64,000 nt of DNA from contig SIJG01000093.1 in NCBI GenBank assembly GCA_023374025.1, forward strand, positions 157,721 through 221,720, given 5' to 3'. Numbering within the stretch: position 1 is the stretch's first letter; every line of letters begins with the position of its first letter. This DNA comes from Heterodera schachtii (Eukaryota > Nematoda > Chromadorea > Rhabditida > Heteroderidae). Position numbers and translations under genes: made by a program. Below the pieces are notes generated by a model. That model did no database searches. It had not been told where the DNA came from and was given only the letters and a program-made list of their open reading frames with translations. This document shows positions 11,258 to 22,678 of this stretch, in pieces.

Positions 11258-14200
11258 AAGCTATAGGTTTATTTTTTAATTTATAAAAAATAATTTAATA
11301 CTCAGAATTTATTAAAAAATCAATATTTGCTAATTTTGCAATATTAAATGAATACGATTGAGACAAAATTTTACTAAAATAAAAACATCACTCTTTAATA
11401 AAATATTGTTCAAGAATAACAAGAATTAACATTACAAAAATTTTTTTTACAAATTTGATTAATTACTATAATAATTTTTGAAATAAAACAATTCATGCAA
11501 ATTAAATAATTGAAGAATAAAATAAAATAAACCTAAATAATAATAATTGTTCTTCATTAAAAACCATTAGATATTGTTAATCTTGAATTTAAAAATAAAA
11601 TAAAATCGTAATTTCTATGATAGAGTTTTCAATTAATAAATGTAACGTTAATAAAATGTTTTAGAGAAAACCTTTAAAATATTCACACATAAATAATTAT
11701 TGTCTTATTAGAACAAATTTATTTCTTGCCAAAATTATTAGTGTAAATCTTGTAACTATAAGACATGAGCGCGGACAATAAATGGAAAAATTAAAATACC
11801 AATTCAACAATAATTATAATAATAACTATTCAAAAACAATTACCTGACGATAAAAAAGGATAATCATTAAAGAAATAAATTGATAAAAATTAAACTAAAT
11901 ATTCTTAAAGCGTATTTTTTCAAAATTAATTTTTTTTTTTCGATGGGAGTTCAAACACAATTTTAACAATTAAAATCGTAAATATGTCATTTTTGGACTA
12001 AATCTATTAACAAAAGCATAATATACTATGAGTATTATTATTATTATTATTATTATTATTTGTATTCTAAAAAATCCGCAAAAAAATGAAACAAAGTTAG
12101 GGATTAATAGTAACATATTAAATTTGTTTTAATTGGTTTTCATCCCAATAATTTCTTTAATTAAAGATTAATGTTTTTAATTCATGGTTTTTATCTAATT
12201 ATTTATTTTGTTTGATTTTTCAAATTCTTGATAATGTTCTGAATTTTTAAATAACATTTTATCTCATATTCGGTAAAATTAAATATGCTATTCATCATTG
12301 TTGCTTTTGTATATTTTATTTTATTTATTACTACAATTCTGAAGTTCATTATCTAGCTTCATCATTCCTTCGTACCCTTAGTATAACTATTAAAAATGAG
12401 TTTTTATAAAAATTTAAATAATTTCCATTTATCAACAATTAAAATTAGATTAGCCAAAAATTAAAAAGATAATAAAACTTTTTAAATTTGAAGCGTAAAA
12501 TGCACTATCCATTTTTTTACAACATTTGTTTTAATTAAATTTTGACATTTTTTGCAATGGAAACTTTGAAAGTTTATTTTCTTAAAATTTGTAATTTTTT
12601 AATTTATAAATTTTAATTATTTTTATTCTTATAATTTAAATGTTTACTCTTTTTATTATTACAATTTTTGTAACAAAATCTTAGATGTGCAGTAAAAATT
12701 ATTTGATTCCTTTTGTTACAACTTATTTATTTTGGTATAATTTTTGTCTTTTTTTTTTGCATTTTTATTTAATTTGTAATTATTTTTGAGAATAAGAGCA
12801 TTTTATAGTAAAGCAAATTTTTTTTTATGTGTTTAAAAACTTATATTTTAATATTTTTTGAATATGAGAAAAACTCTTTTATGCAAAATCTAATATTAAA
12901 TGAAGTGAATTAAAACTTTTAAAGTAAAATTGCAATTAATCTAACTAAACTACTGCTGTTTTAGACTTTGATTGAAATAAATTAAAAATATTATTTTAAT
13001 AATTATTAAAAATCCTTCATTTTTTTATCCATCTAAATATTTAAAACTTATATATATTTAACCTCAAAACTTAAATCATTTCAATAATAGTTAATTGTCA
13101 AATTTCAATGTTTAAAATTATAAGCTTAGTATAATTCTTTTTTTTGGTTAATTAGCATGTTAAATTCCTTTTTATTGTCTGAAATCATTTCTAAAATTAT
13201 TACTTTTTGTCTTGTTTTGTTGCACGTGTCGAAATTGTGACGGGATTACAATTGTTGTCGGCGCATATAAATATATTAATTGTATTTTTTCATCATTTAT
13301 AGATTTCCCTCCTAATATAATGTTTGCATTTTAAATTGAGCTATAAAATTTATTGTAATCAGGGGCTTCACAAATTTGAAATTTTTATCGTTTATATAAT
13401 TTTTGTTTTGTTTTATTAAATTTGGAATTTTGCTTTGATAAGGTAATTGTAATTCAATAACAAAAATCTTTGTTTAATATTTTTTAATTATTATTTTTTA
13501 TTTCATTCGATAATTCACCAGTTTTTTATTGATTATGATTAAATCATCAGTGTTCTTAAAAGAATATTTTAATTGAAAATAAGTCATAGTACAATAAAAA
13601 AAATAGTTATTAATTTTAAAAAATTATTTAAAAAAATATGTAAAATTAGCTTCAAGGGAGAAAAAAGTTTTTAAAATTATTTTTTTCCATTGTGAATTTT
13701 ATGTATTTATAAATGACAAACCATTATTAAATGCGGATATGGCTAATTTATAATTTTATCATTGCATTTGAAATTTTTCTTGTTAACAATATACAAAATA
13801 AAATTGTATGTTTGACTATATTTACATATTAGATAAAATTAACATTGACTAAATTTATTGTTTTAATAATTCTATTTTTGTTCTTGTTCAGCGAAATCTT
13901 TTGCATTAAAGTTATTAAATAACCTTTATAAATGTATAAAATTTTCATAAGATTGATATAAAATATCCAACTATAAATTGGGTTTAATGACAAATTGGAA
14001 AAAAATAAATCATAAAAAAATTACAAATTATAATATAAAAAAAAGAATATACCTGAACATTTTCGAAACAAGTAAACTTTTTATCAAATTATTTTACTCA
14101 CATAGTATCTGAAAAAATTTAAAAATAAGATTAGTTGAAAAAATGCCTGCCGAAATCATCGAATGTAATAAGATTAGCATAATGATTTATTAATTAGTTA

Positions 14201-14679
14201 TGAATTATTCATATTTTAAAAATAATTACTTTTGGGTCTTAAGCTCTAAAGATTAATTGGCCATTTTTGTTATACAAATTCTGTTATAAAGTACAATGAA
14301 AATTTGTTTAGAGTTCAAATTGCAAATTTAACTTTTGAATAATTTCAGGTACTTTTTCATTTTTAAAAGAATTTTATATAAAATATGTATAAATACTTAA
14401 GAATCATCTAAAATTATTAAAAATATTTATGTTTCATAAAAATCTAACTTCATTTTTTAATACAGAGTAAATTGTAGTTAACTATCTGATTTTTAAATAA
14501 TAAATTTATTAAATGAGATAAATGTAATTTCAACAATTTTTCCTTTATTCCGAAAATAGTAATATTTTTTGAATAAGTTGAATAATTTTAAATAAATAAT
14601 TTTTAAAAATAGTGATTTGCTTAAGTAAAAAATAAATAAATATTTGAACGAGTAAACTAACTAAATATTTTAACTTAAT
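11258..14679. other. AT-rich region with a (TAT)n microsatellite and an A-to-T strand switch
   Basis: A perfect trinucleotide run (ATT)n lies at 12033-12060. The plus strand changes from A-rich to T-rich near 12.1 kb and back to A-rich near 13.9-14.1 kb. A small GC pocket lies at about 13220-13270 (ttgcacgtgtcgaaattgtg region). No gene is recognised. Confidence 0.6.
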
Positions 14680-14941
14680 ATGGGCAAAAGCTTCGAAAAA
14701 CTGAAAAATCAATGGCTAATAGACCGAACTTTAAAATAAAAATTAATGTGCAAAAAAAATGGCACAGGTATTGTTCTGTCAGAGTTGCAACCGAACAATA
14801 AACCATACAAAAATAGAAGCAAAAGAATTTAAATTTAATCTAGAAAAAAAAACTCACTGCAAAAAAGTTGTTACCATTACGATTTATTTATTTTTAATGG
14901 GTTTGAGGATCCATGTTAGTTCAAGTTTTTTGTATCGGTAA
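14680..14941 (+). pseudogene. Decayed zinc-finger gene fragment (CGGBP1/hAT-type C2H2-like) candidate
   Basis: Two frames in tandem look like remains of one gene. ATG 14680 opens MGKSFEKLKNQWLIDRTLK then a stop. After a +1 shift, ATG 14759 opens MAQVLFCQSCNRTINHTKIE and runs to the stop ending at 14941. The Cys-x2-Cys (residues 7 and 10), the NHTK block and a later KKTH resemble the C-x2-C...H...H finger of CGGBP1-like proteins derived from hAT transposases. The expected middle histidine appears to be asparagine (residue 27), which would break the finger. The C-terminal half is hydrophobic and unlike the family. Homology is inferred from motif spacing only. Confidence 0.3.
14818..14860 (+). 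repeat. 42-bp direct repeat, left copy
   Basis: The string starting agcaaaagaatttaaattta is repeated almost exactly at 15419-15461 in direct orientation. The copies differ by one A in a homopolymer, and divergence begins just after 'aaactcac'. The pair flanks about 560 bp. The left copy lies inside the zinc-finger-like frame. Confidence 0.85.
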
Positions 14942-15418
14942 TTAAAAGATTGTCTAGTCTATATAATAAAGTGGAGCTTGTGATAAGCTTTAATTTATAT
15001 AATCATTTTCAATGATTTCAACGATTGATTTTAAATATTTCTTTTTCTGTTGAATTTTCATTTTTAAATGTAATTTATCTTTATTTATTCTTGTACAGAA
15101 AGATCTCAATAATATTAATTGTCAAATTGCTGTGCTGAAATGGTCTTAGTTTATATATATTTGTTTGTTCCATTAACTAATGTTTAATTCATTTTTGGTC
15201 TTAAAGGATTCTAAAATTTTTAAATCTTCTTTTTGTCGGTCTAAGTTTAATTTTTGAAATTTAAAACATTCTCGACCTTAACGTTTCGCGCGTTGCTGAA
15301 ATTTGAGTGTTGAGAATTGCCCTTACTTCATCGAGAAATTTATATTACTGTTTTCATTTATCATGGCTTATAAATTAAATAAATTTTTTCTAATTATCTT
15401 TTCCCTTTGCATTTAATA

Positions 15419-15461
15419 AGCAAAAGAATTTAAATTTAATCTAGAAAAAAAAAACTCACCG
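15419..15461 (+). repeat. 42-bp direct repeat, right copy
   Basis: Second copy of the repeat at 14818-14860. The intervening 14861-15418 is locally T-rich, whereas the surroundings are A-rich. This suggests that a foreign segment was inserted with duplication of the 42-bp target, or that a local duplication was later filled. No terminal inverted repeat is visible at the inner edges. Confidence 0.85.
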
Positions 15462-15776
15462 CTGAGCTTGCTAATAAAAAAGAATTATAGTAATAGATCA
15501 TTAAGTTAATATATAATAAACGATAATAAGTACAAGAAATAATGAAATAATACTAAATCAGTTAATGATAACATTAATGTATTAAGATAAATGTTGGAAC
15601 GCGTCCTTTTTATTCATAAAGAATTAAAGTTTTAGAGCAAAAATGCATAATTATCTTACAAATATTCAGAAATCATAAGACAATTTTTTATAATCATTTT
15701 TACAATTATATTGTATTAAAAATAAGGGAAATTAAATTGAAAAGAAAGCAATAAATAAATCAAAAATTAGAAGGAA

Positions 15777-15943
15777 ATGGGGAGCTCTAAACTCAAAATA
15801 AAATTGAAAAATAATAAATTCCGGCCTCAATAAAATGTGTTCACAACAAGAGAAGCCCAGGATGTTAAAACGAGAATGCATCCTACACATATTAATCGTC
15901 AAATAAATATTCTTCTTTTAAAAATGCAATTATTAAATTCGTA
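15777..15943 (+). pseudogene. Short open frame with one internal stop (candidate gene relic)
   Basis: ATG 15777 opens MGSSKLKIKLKNNKFRPQ, stop TAA 15831-15833, and then the same frame continues to the TAA at 15941-15943 with NVFTTREAQDVKTRMHPTHI followed by NRQINILLLKMQ. Total about 55 codons. The second part has unusually mixed composition for this region. No protein family is recognised and no splice borders are convincing. Confidence 0.15.
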
Positions 15944-16578
15944 AAATTAAAAATTATTCATCGATTCTAAACAGTCAAGGTTTTATTATTATCTAATAAA
16001 ATTATTGCCTTAAGAAGGCAAAAATATTTTTTATAAAAAGGTAAACATTAAGAGTAATTAATAATTGAAACTGAAACATTTGTAAATAATTTTATCGAAT
16101 AATTTGCTTGCTCTAAATTAAATAAAATAAGAAATGAGTTAAAAATATATTATTAAAAAAATTCAAGCACAATAACCCTATATTTGGTTCATTTATTTTG
16201 GCAATAATTGTAAACCTAAAAGAACAGAAATAGAAATTTAAACGAGTAAAATTAATTGAAATATTTATTAATTTAAAACAACATAATAACAAAACAAAAA
16301 ATTAATAGTTTATATTTTTGTTAATATTTAAGCTTGCAAATGAACAGTTAATGTTAATCGTAAGCATGAGTTTAAAAAGAAATTAAACATAACAAAAGTC
16401 TTCATCGGCTATTTTATTATTAATTTATAAATAATGCAATATTCGAAAATTAAATAATTAGTTTTTAAATGAACTAAAAAATTACTGGCAATAAGAAAAG
16501 TCATACCAAAAATTTCGTTGAACTAAACACCGGAGCACACGAGTAAAAATACAAATTTTGTTTTTTATTTTTTTAAAC
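15944..16578. other. AT-rich spacer
   Basis: A-rich low-complexity sequence with no recognisable element, leading to the candidate first exon at 16579. Confidence 0.55.
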
Positions 16579-16611
16579 ATGTCTCAGGTTACAAATCAAT
16601 TTGTAAAACAG
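16579..16611 (+). CDS. Candidate first coding exon (11 codons)
   Basis: ATG at 16579 in an 'aaac' context opens MSQVTNQFVKQ, and the last codon CAG abuts GTATGC at 16612, a good GT splice-donor match (CAG|GTATG). The codon count is whole, so the intron would be phase 0. No downstream exon could be connected and no protein is recognised. It may be chance. Confidence 0.15.
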
Positions 16612-16924
16612 GTATGCAGCCATTCTCCAAAAAAACATTTAAAATAAAATTTTTACAGCAATTTATGATATTTTTGCGTCAAAAAGATATAAATTCATTT
16701 ATAAATTATTTAAAATATAAATTAATGAAAAAATAATGCTCAAATAAAATCTAGATAAATATATATGTGCAATAATTATAGAAACATTGGTGTCAATGTT
16801 CAATAATACAATAAATGGAAACACAATAATTAATGCGTTTAAATACATTTTATTAAAATTTATTTAGATTAGCACCTATTAAAAATTTATTTGTATAAAA
16901 TTAATTAATTTTAAAAATAATGAA

Positions 16925-16981
16925 AATAATACCACGTCGTCGCAAGTTTTAACCATGTACCTAACCATTGCGCTATAATGT
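16925..16981 (-). pseudogene. tRNA-like relic
   Basis: On the minus strand, 'tagcgcaatggttagg' (16976 down to 16961) matches a tRNA D-arm/A-box (TRGCNNAGYGGTTAG type). It is followed by an anticodon-arm-like 'atggttaaaacttgcgac' and 'gacgtggt', where a T-arm would start. The T-loop TTCGA and the acceptor stem pairing are missing, so this is not a functional tRNA. A decayed tRNA gene or the head of a tRNA-derived SINE are both possible. Confidence 0.4.
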
Positions 16982-19900
16982 GAAATATTAAATTTCGTTG
17001 AGCCCATGGTCAAGAAAACACTAAACACTTATTACCAATACATCAAGAAAAAATCCAAAATAATTATACAATGAACAAAAATTACATGAATAATAAATAT
17101 GACAATATGACCAAGATTTATTTGAAGATTTTGTAATAAAATAAAGACAAAATGACTCAAATAAATAGTTAAATTATGAATATAAATAAGAGAATTTATT
17201 TAATGGATTAATTTTTAAGTTTTATAATCTTGCCGGCCGCGTATAACCGTATGAGTTTTGTCCCTTTTACAAGTGAAGATTTCGCAAAAGACTGGCAAAT
17301 AATGCTCTAAATATTTTATAATTTACAAACACTAATTAATTAACTCTTCTTAATTCGAAAATATTAAATATTTCAGTATAAATACATGAATTTAGAAATA
17401 ATATTGCTTATTTAAAAAGTGCAAAAAGGCAGACGACTTGAATAACATTCGATTCTTCTCGAGAAAAGTAAAAAAGAAATAAACATATAATTAATTTAAT
17501 TTAATTTAAGCAAGTTTAAAAGGACAAAATTTCACTTTTGAATAAATATGTAATTATTTAATAATTAAGGAGTTTTGAAAAAATAGTGTTGTCTTATTAA
17601 AATGTACAAATTTTAATTAAATCATAATTTTTCATTAATGGACCCTATTGCGTCAAAAATAAATTTTCTGATAATTCAAATATGATAAAACAAAAGCATA
17701 GAATTATTTATTATATTCACAAAGAATAGAAAAATGAAAACTAACAAAATTTAAATTATTATGCAGTTCTGAAAGTGCTATTAAATCAAAACCAATTCAA
17801 ACAATTAATAAATACGTTTCATATTCAAATAGTATAAATAATTAATAAAATTTTAATGTTTTAAATTATATAATTATTAATAGAGATAAATTTCAAGAAT
17901 AAATATTTCATAGAAAATTCAATTTAACTTAAATTCATTGTTATATTAATCAAAATTAAAAAATGTATAATCCAACTCTTTTGGATATATACAAATCTCA
18001 ATTGTTAATTCTTGTAAGAAAATAATGAAAATAAATAGACTACTTTCAAACAATAGAAATAAAATTATAGCTAAATATATTATCTCTATTTAAATTGAAA
18101 AATTCAATAATTAATATAATAATTTAAAAAAATTTTTATTTCTAAAAATATACATATCATTTAAAAATAATATTCAAATCATTAAAAATAAATTTGCTAG
18201 CCAAAAAAAATTGTATCGGGAAATTCTTGCAAAAATATTTAGTATTTCTACTGATATTTATTAATTTCTACAATAAATTCCCACTTAAAAAATTCTAATT
18301 TTTAATGTAGATTTTCCTTATTTCAATTATATTGTAAATAAAACTTAATCAAAAAGAACTTATAAACGAAATATATATTATTAAATTTATATGAGTCATT
18401 AATTTATAAACAAAACCAAATTGAATTTATTGAAAAATTAAATCTTGAATTTAATTAATCAACATTTTCACTGGTTTAATATTAATTTATAGTGTAGCAT
18501 TCATATATATCCAAATACTAAATAATATTTTTGAACATAGCGACGCCACTTAACTAAAAATTTTAAAATGATAATTGGACGAATCAATAATAACAGAAAA
18601 CGTATGAAATGTTGAAAATAAAATATTTAAATCGCAAATTACAGAATAAATAAATTATAACCAATTTATCAAAATAATAATAAATGAATAATCATTTAAT
18701 ATTATTTGAGACGGAATTTCATTTAAAAATTTTAAATATATTTATCTATGTTACTTTGTTACTTATTTTTATTTTTTTGAATATATTATTTTTATTTTGG
18801 AAAATGGCATATTTCATAAAATGTTTTCAAATAAACGAATAATTGAAATAACAAATGAAAATGAAGAAAAGCGAGAGATTAACAAAATAATAAATTAAGG
18901 AAGGCTTTTTGCGAATTATTCACAAATTAAGTGCACTATAAACCAAATAACCAAACATATAATTTTTGCTAATAAAAAAGGAATAACAAAAATTTTATTT
19001 AGAGCATAATGTAAAAAGGTATATTTATGGAAATACGAAATTAAAAAATAATAATTTAATTTTAAATTCACATCATAATTTTTACTTCAAATTATATTAA
19101 ATAATTGGGGAGTTACTGCACGATATTTTAATAGTAAAAAAGATACCGCCAACAGATTAGCATTTCATTTTACACAATTCAAATTGTACACGAAAAAGAA
19201 TAATAAAGGAACTAAGCATTTATTTGTATTTTAAATAATACTAGTAATTACTAAATATATAATGCATTCAAAATTAGTAAAAAAAAAATTTCAAAAAAAA
19301 AGAAAGAAAAATAATTACATCTAATTTTTAGTAATTATTAAATTAAAATATATTTACATAATAGAAACCAGATCTTTGTCATTGAATAAACGTATTACGG
19401 ACTAATCGTAACAGTGAATAAGCAGTTATTTTTTTTAAATATATAATTAATATAATTAAAAGAATAAAATTTAAAAGTTAGATAAATCACTAGAAATATC
19501 TTTAAATAAAATAAAAATAAAACAATTAATTAAGTTAAAAAACCATTCCACGGAGAAATGACCAATCGGATGAAGAAAATACTGAAATTAAAAAATGAAA
19601 TATTGAACAAAATAATATTTTATAGAAAATGAAACTATATAGAAAAATTATTAATAAAAATAAATAAACATAATTTTTTTAGAATTGAAAAAAATAAAAA
19701 AATTATATTAAGTTAATTTATATGATGTAAATATATTTATTTATATAATTTATTTAAATAAATATGAAAAAGAAGTTTAAATAACAGTATAAAAGTATTT
19801 TAAAAGAATAACAAATTTTTATTAAGAAAATATATATAATTTTACTCCAAAAATTTTTTAAATATTTATATTATTATTTTAAATGAAATCTTGAGCATAC

Positions 19901-20105
19901 AATGTAAATAAAGTATTAAAATCTTTTTAAATAAACATTTTCCTTAATTTTATTTTTAATTTGGTACTTTTCTTGTGATATAATTCAGATTAATCATCAA
20001 ATGAATTTTTATTGATTATATGAAATCAATTTTTGTTTAATAATATTAAGTGCTTTTTAAAATTTGATTCCTTTAGCATGATTTTTTATTCATTAAAGAA
20101 AAAAG
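16982..20105. other. A-rich region without recognisable genes
   Basis: Dominated by A-rich low-complexity sequence, with a (ttaat)n-like run near 17485-17510 and one GC pocket 'cttgccggccgcgtataacc' (about 17229-17248). No open frame of mixed composition was noticed. Confidence 0.6.
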
Positions 20106-20406
20106 CCAGGAATTTGACAACGTCCTCCAACTGCCCAGAAAAGGTTGCGATTTTATATTATTTATTTTGTAAGATTTAATCATTTTTATTGATTTTTAAG
20201 TTAATTTAATGGAAATTTTTAAATTATTATATCTTTTTTTAAATAACTATCATTTTAATTTAAGAAAATTCGGTATTAATTCATATTTGACCAAAACGTG
20301 TAGAAAAGATGAAAATTCTTATAATCATTGGCAACATTTGTTTTTAATTTTTTTAATTAAAGATTTAAAAATTTATTCATTCATCAGTTCTTTACCATTT
20401 AAGTAA
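20106..20406 (+). pseudogene. Exon-like GC pocket followed by a 65-codon open frame
   Basis: A small GC-richer pocket (20106-20145) reads QEFDNVLQLPRKG in an open frame, and 'agaaaaggttgcg' could supply a GT donor. About 60 bp later ATG 20209 opens a 65-codon frame with mixed residues (GINSYLTKTCRKDENSYNHW then hydrophobic), ending at the TAA 20404-20406. The two frames are not continuous. No homology is recognised. Confidence 0.15.
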
Positions 20407-21580
20407 TCATTTATCATTTAAATGATTCATTTTAATTATTTCAAGAAATCCATGTCCATATAAAAATATACAAAAAATACGCTTTCGGGTGAACTATAAA
20501 TAAATTCTTTTAAAACTAAATTCATCATGGAGAAGTAGGCAAAACAACCGCTGAAAAATTTATATACCATGATTTTAATAGTAACAATAAAATTATCAAA
20601 GAAATGAACTAATTACTGAATAAATTAATTACAACATTAAAGCATTGTAAAGAATTCTGGCCTGCGAACCTAAACGACATGTCTTCGTGTAAACCTAATT
20701 AACAAAATTAATTAATAAAAAATCTGACAATATAAAAAAATAAATTTTTTTTTTTATTTTGATAATTTCAAAACATTTAAATGCGTAATTTATTTTTACA
20801 TTTCTATGAAAAAAAGCAAGCCAGTTTTAAAACAGATTGAAAATAAATTATTTAAAATATTCGTCGATTAAAAAAATAAATTTTTAAGTTTAAAAATGCA
20901 CGAGCCAATATGAGATATTGATGTGGTAAAACCTAAATAAAAAATTAACTTAAAGCATTTATAAACAACAAAAAACTAAAAAAATTTTTTTTTTTACAGC
21001 CTTACGTTACGACGGTTTTATTAAAGAAATCTTGAGTAAAAAGTTAAAAAATGCTCAAATCATATTAATAAATAAATATTGTTAATATTAAAAAATAAAT
21101 ATTTAAAAATAATATATTTAATTGTATTAATAAAAAGAAGATGAATATATAATAAAATTTGAATGAATTAATTACCTACCTAAATATTTAACAAATAAAG
21201 TACCAAAGTAATATATAACGCACTTAACATTTCAATAAAGCTAAATTAATGGATTTTCATAAAAACTGAAAATACTGAATTTTTACTTCCATAACAATGA
21301 AAAAGTGAAAATGATTACTTATTATAAGAATAATTAGCCAAAAAAGTTTATAAAACATCACATGCTTTAATAAATATAATATTATTTTGTTAAAAAGTAT
21401 CTGTTGAAAAACAAAACGCTATGTATTTGACCAAATATTGTAACGAATAAATTAATAAAACTTAAAAAATAAATTATAAATTAAATGGATATTCATAAAA
21501 AAATATTTTATATTCTTTTTTATTAAAAGAAATTAAAATAATTAATTCTATTTGTAGCAACAAAATTTCTTATTTGTAAA
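20407..21580. other. AT-rich spacer
   Basis: Low-complexity sequence, mainly A-rich on plus, with poly-T runs at about 20745 and 20983. A short mixed pocket, 'gcctgcgaacctaaacgaca' (about 20661-20680), has no interpretable structure. Confidence 0.55.
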
Positions 21581-21683
21581 TACCGTACTTACTGAATTAG
21601 AACCCCCCTCTGTATTAGAACCCCCCTTTCGAGGGGGGTTGAAAAATAGAACCCGCGGGGGTACTAATTCAGTAAGTACGGTA
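21581..21683. mobile_element. 103-bp MITE, TA-flanked (Tc1/mariner-like)
   Basis: A perfect 20-bp terminal inverted repeat, TACCGTACTTACTGAATTAG at 21581-21600, is mirrored at 21664-21683. Counting the outer TA on each side as the target duplication leaves an 18-bp TIR starting CCGTAC, as in Tc1/mariner-superfamily MITEs. The centre holds a nested C-run/G-run hairpin (about 21620-21640, aaccccccttTCGAggggggtt-like). The element is GC-rich against an AT-rich flank and has no coding capacity. Confidence 0.85.
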
Positions 21684-22132
21684 AGAAAATAAACGTAAAT
21701 AATTTTCAACTGCTGAACATTAAGCAAGAGAAAAAATTCGGCCAATTATTTGAAAAAAATCATAAAAAGAAAACAAATGAGAAAAAGTAAATAAATAAAT
21801 ATTCAAAAAAATCAAATGGCTATTTTAATCCACCGTCTTTTGTGGGACGGTTTGAACAAATTTGATTATGTTTCCTCATATTGAGAATTCAGAAATTATT
21901 GTATTTTTTTCCTTCAACCAAATTTCAGTTATAAAAATTAGTCCCAATTCTTGGTTTTCCATTAAAGAAATAATTTCGATACCTTATTGCTTGTTGACCT
22001 TGCATTAATGAGTAAACAGGAGAGGTTTTGGTTTTTTACAATTTCCGTTTTTTGTAGTGGTTTGTAAAAGAAAACAAAAGATAAAAGAAAAATAAATAAA
22101 TAAATTTTAGATATTATATATAAAATAATAAA

Positions 22133-22184
22133 CATTTTACTCAAAGCTATTATATAAAAAATAATAATTGATAAGTGAATTTCA
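22133..22184 (+). repeat. Dispersed repeat family R1, copy C (partial)
   Basis: Matches 5188-5240 in direct orientation ('cattttactcaaag' and 'aaaaaataataattgataag') with a few differences. It ends where the sequence becomes unrelated. It extends the R1 family to three copies in the window. Confidence 0.55.
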
Positions 22185-22257
22185 TTTAAATGATAATTTA
22201 GATTTTTTGCTTTCATGAATTAAGAAAATATAGTTCATATAATTTATTTCGGACGGG

Positions 22258-22359
22258 GTCGTTTTCGCGTGGCCGTTTTCGCGTGGCCGTTTTCGCGTGG
22301 CCGTTTTCGCGTGGCCGTTTTCGCGTGGCCATTTTCGCGTGAGGGCCATTTTCGCGTGG
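22258..22359. repeat. 14-bp GC-rich minisatellite
   Basis: Five units of gttttcgcgtggcc (22261-22330) are followed by a 17-bp variant (attttcgcgtgagggcc) and a partial unit. The array is far more GC- and CpG-rich than its surroundings. Both strands stay open by virtue of the repeat, giving apparent short proteins that should not be taken as genes. There is no spacer diversity, so it is not a CRISPR array. Confidence 0.9.
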
Positions 22360-22538
22360 TTGCATATAAGCAAATTTTTTTTTTTTTTTATATTTTGAAA
22401 AAATTTTTCACTCCCGTTTTACTTCGGGTGCTTAATTCAATCTATATTTAAGTGAATTTTATAAATTAATACTGACAAATTATTATACAGTCTAATAATT
22501 TTTCACGGTCTAATGCTTTGCTGGTATTAGTGTAGACT

Positions 22539-22676
22539 AGAGACCGGACAACTGGGGTCGGAGGGATCCCGACTGAATCCCGATCAATCCCGAACATTTT
22601 GGAAAATCGCTCGGGACGGATCCCGAGGTCGGGATCCCGAATAAATCCCGCGGGATCCCGATCCCGTCCGGTCTCT
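22539..22676. mobile_element. 138-bp foldback MITE with 10-bp target duplication (MULE/Rehavkus-like)
   Basis: The terminal inverted repeat agagaccggac (22539) is mirrored by gtccggtctct (ending 22676). It is flanked by a perfect 10-bp direct repeat agtgtagact (22529-22538 and 22677-22686). The interior consists of reiterated 'gggatcccga' and 'aatcccgatc' subterminal motifs on both arms. A target duplication of 9-10 bp and repeat-built arms fit Mutator-like (MULE/Rehavkus) or FB-type foldback elements. It has no coding capacity. It appears to be an internally deleted relative of 34935-36201. Confidence 0.9.
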
Positions 22677-22678
22677 AG

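Noticed and set aside
22182..22451. Two overlapping open frames across the 14-bp minisatellite
   Set aside because: The frames exist only because the repeat unit has no stops on either strand; the flanks are low complexity.
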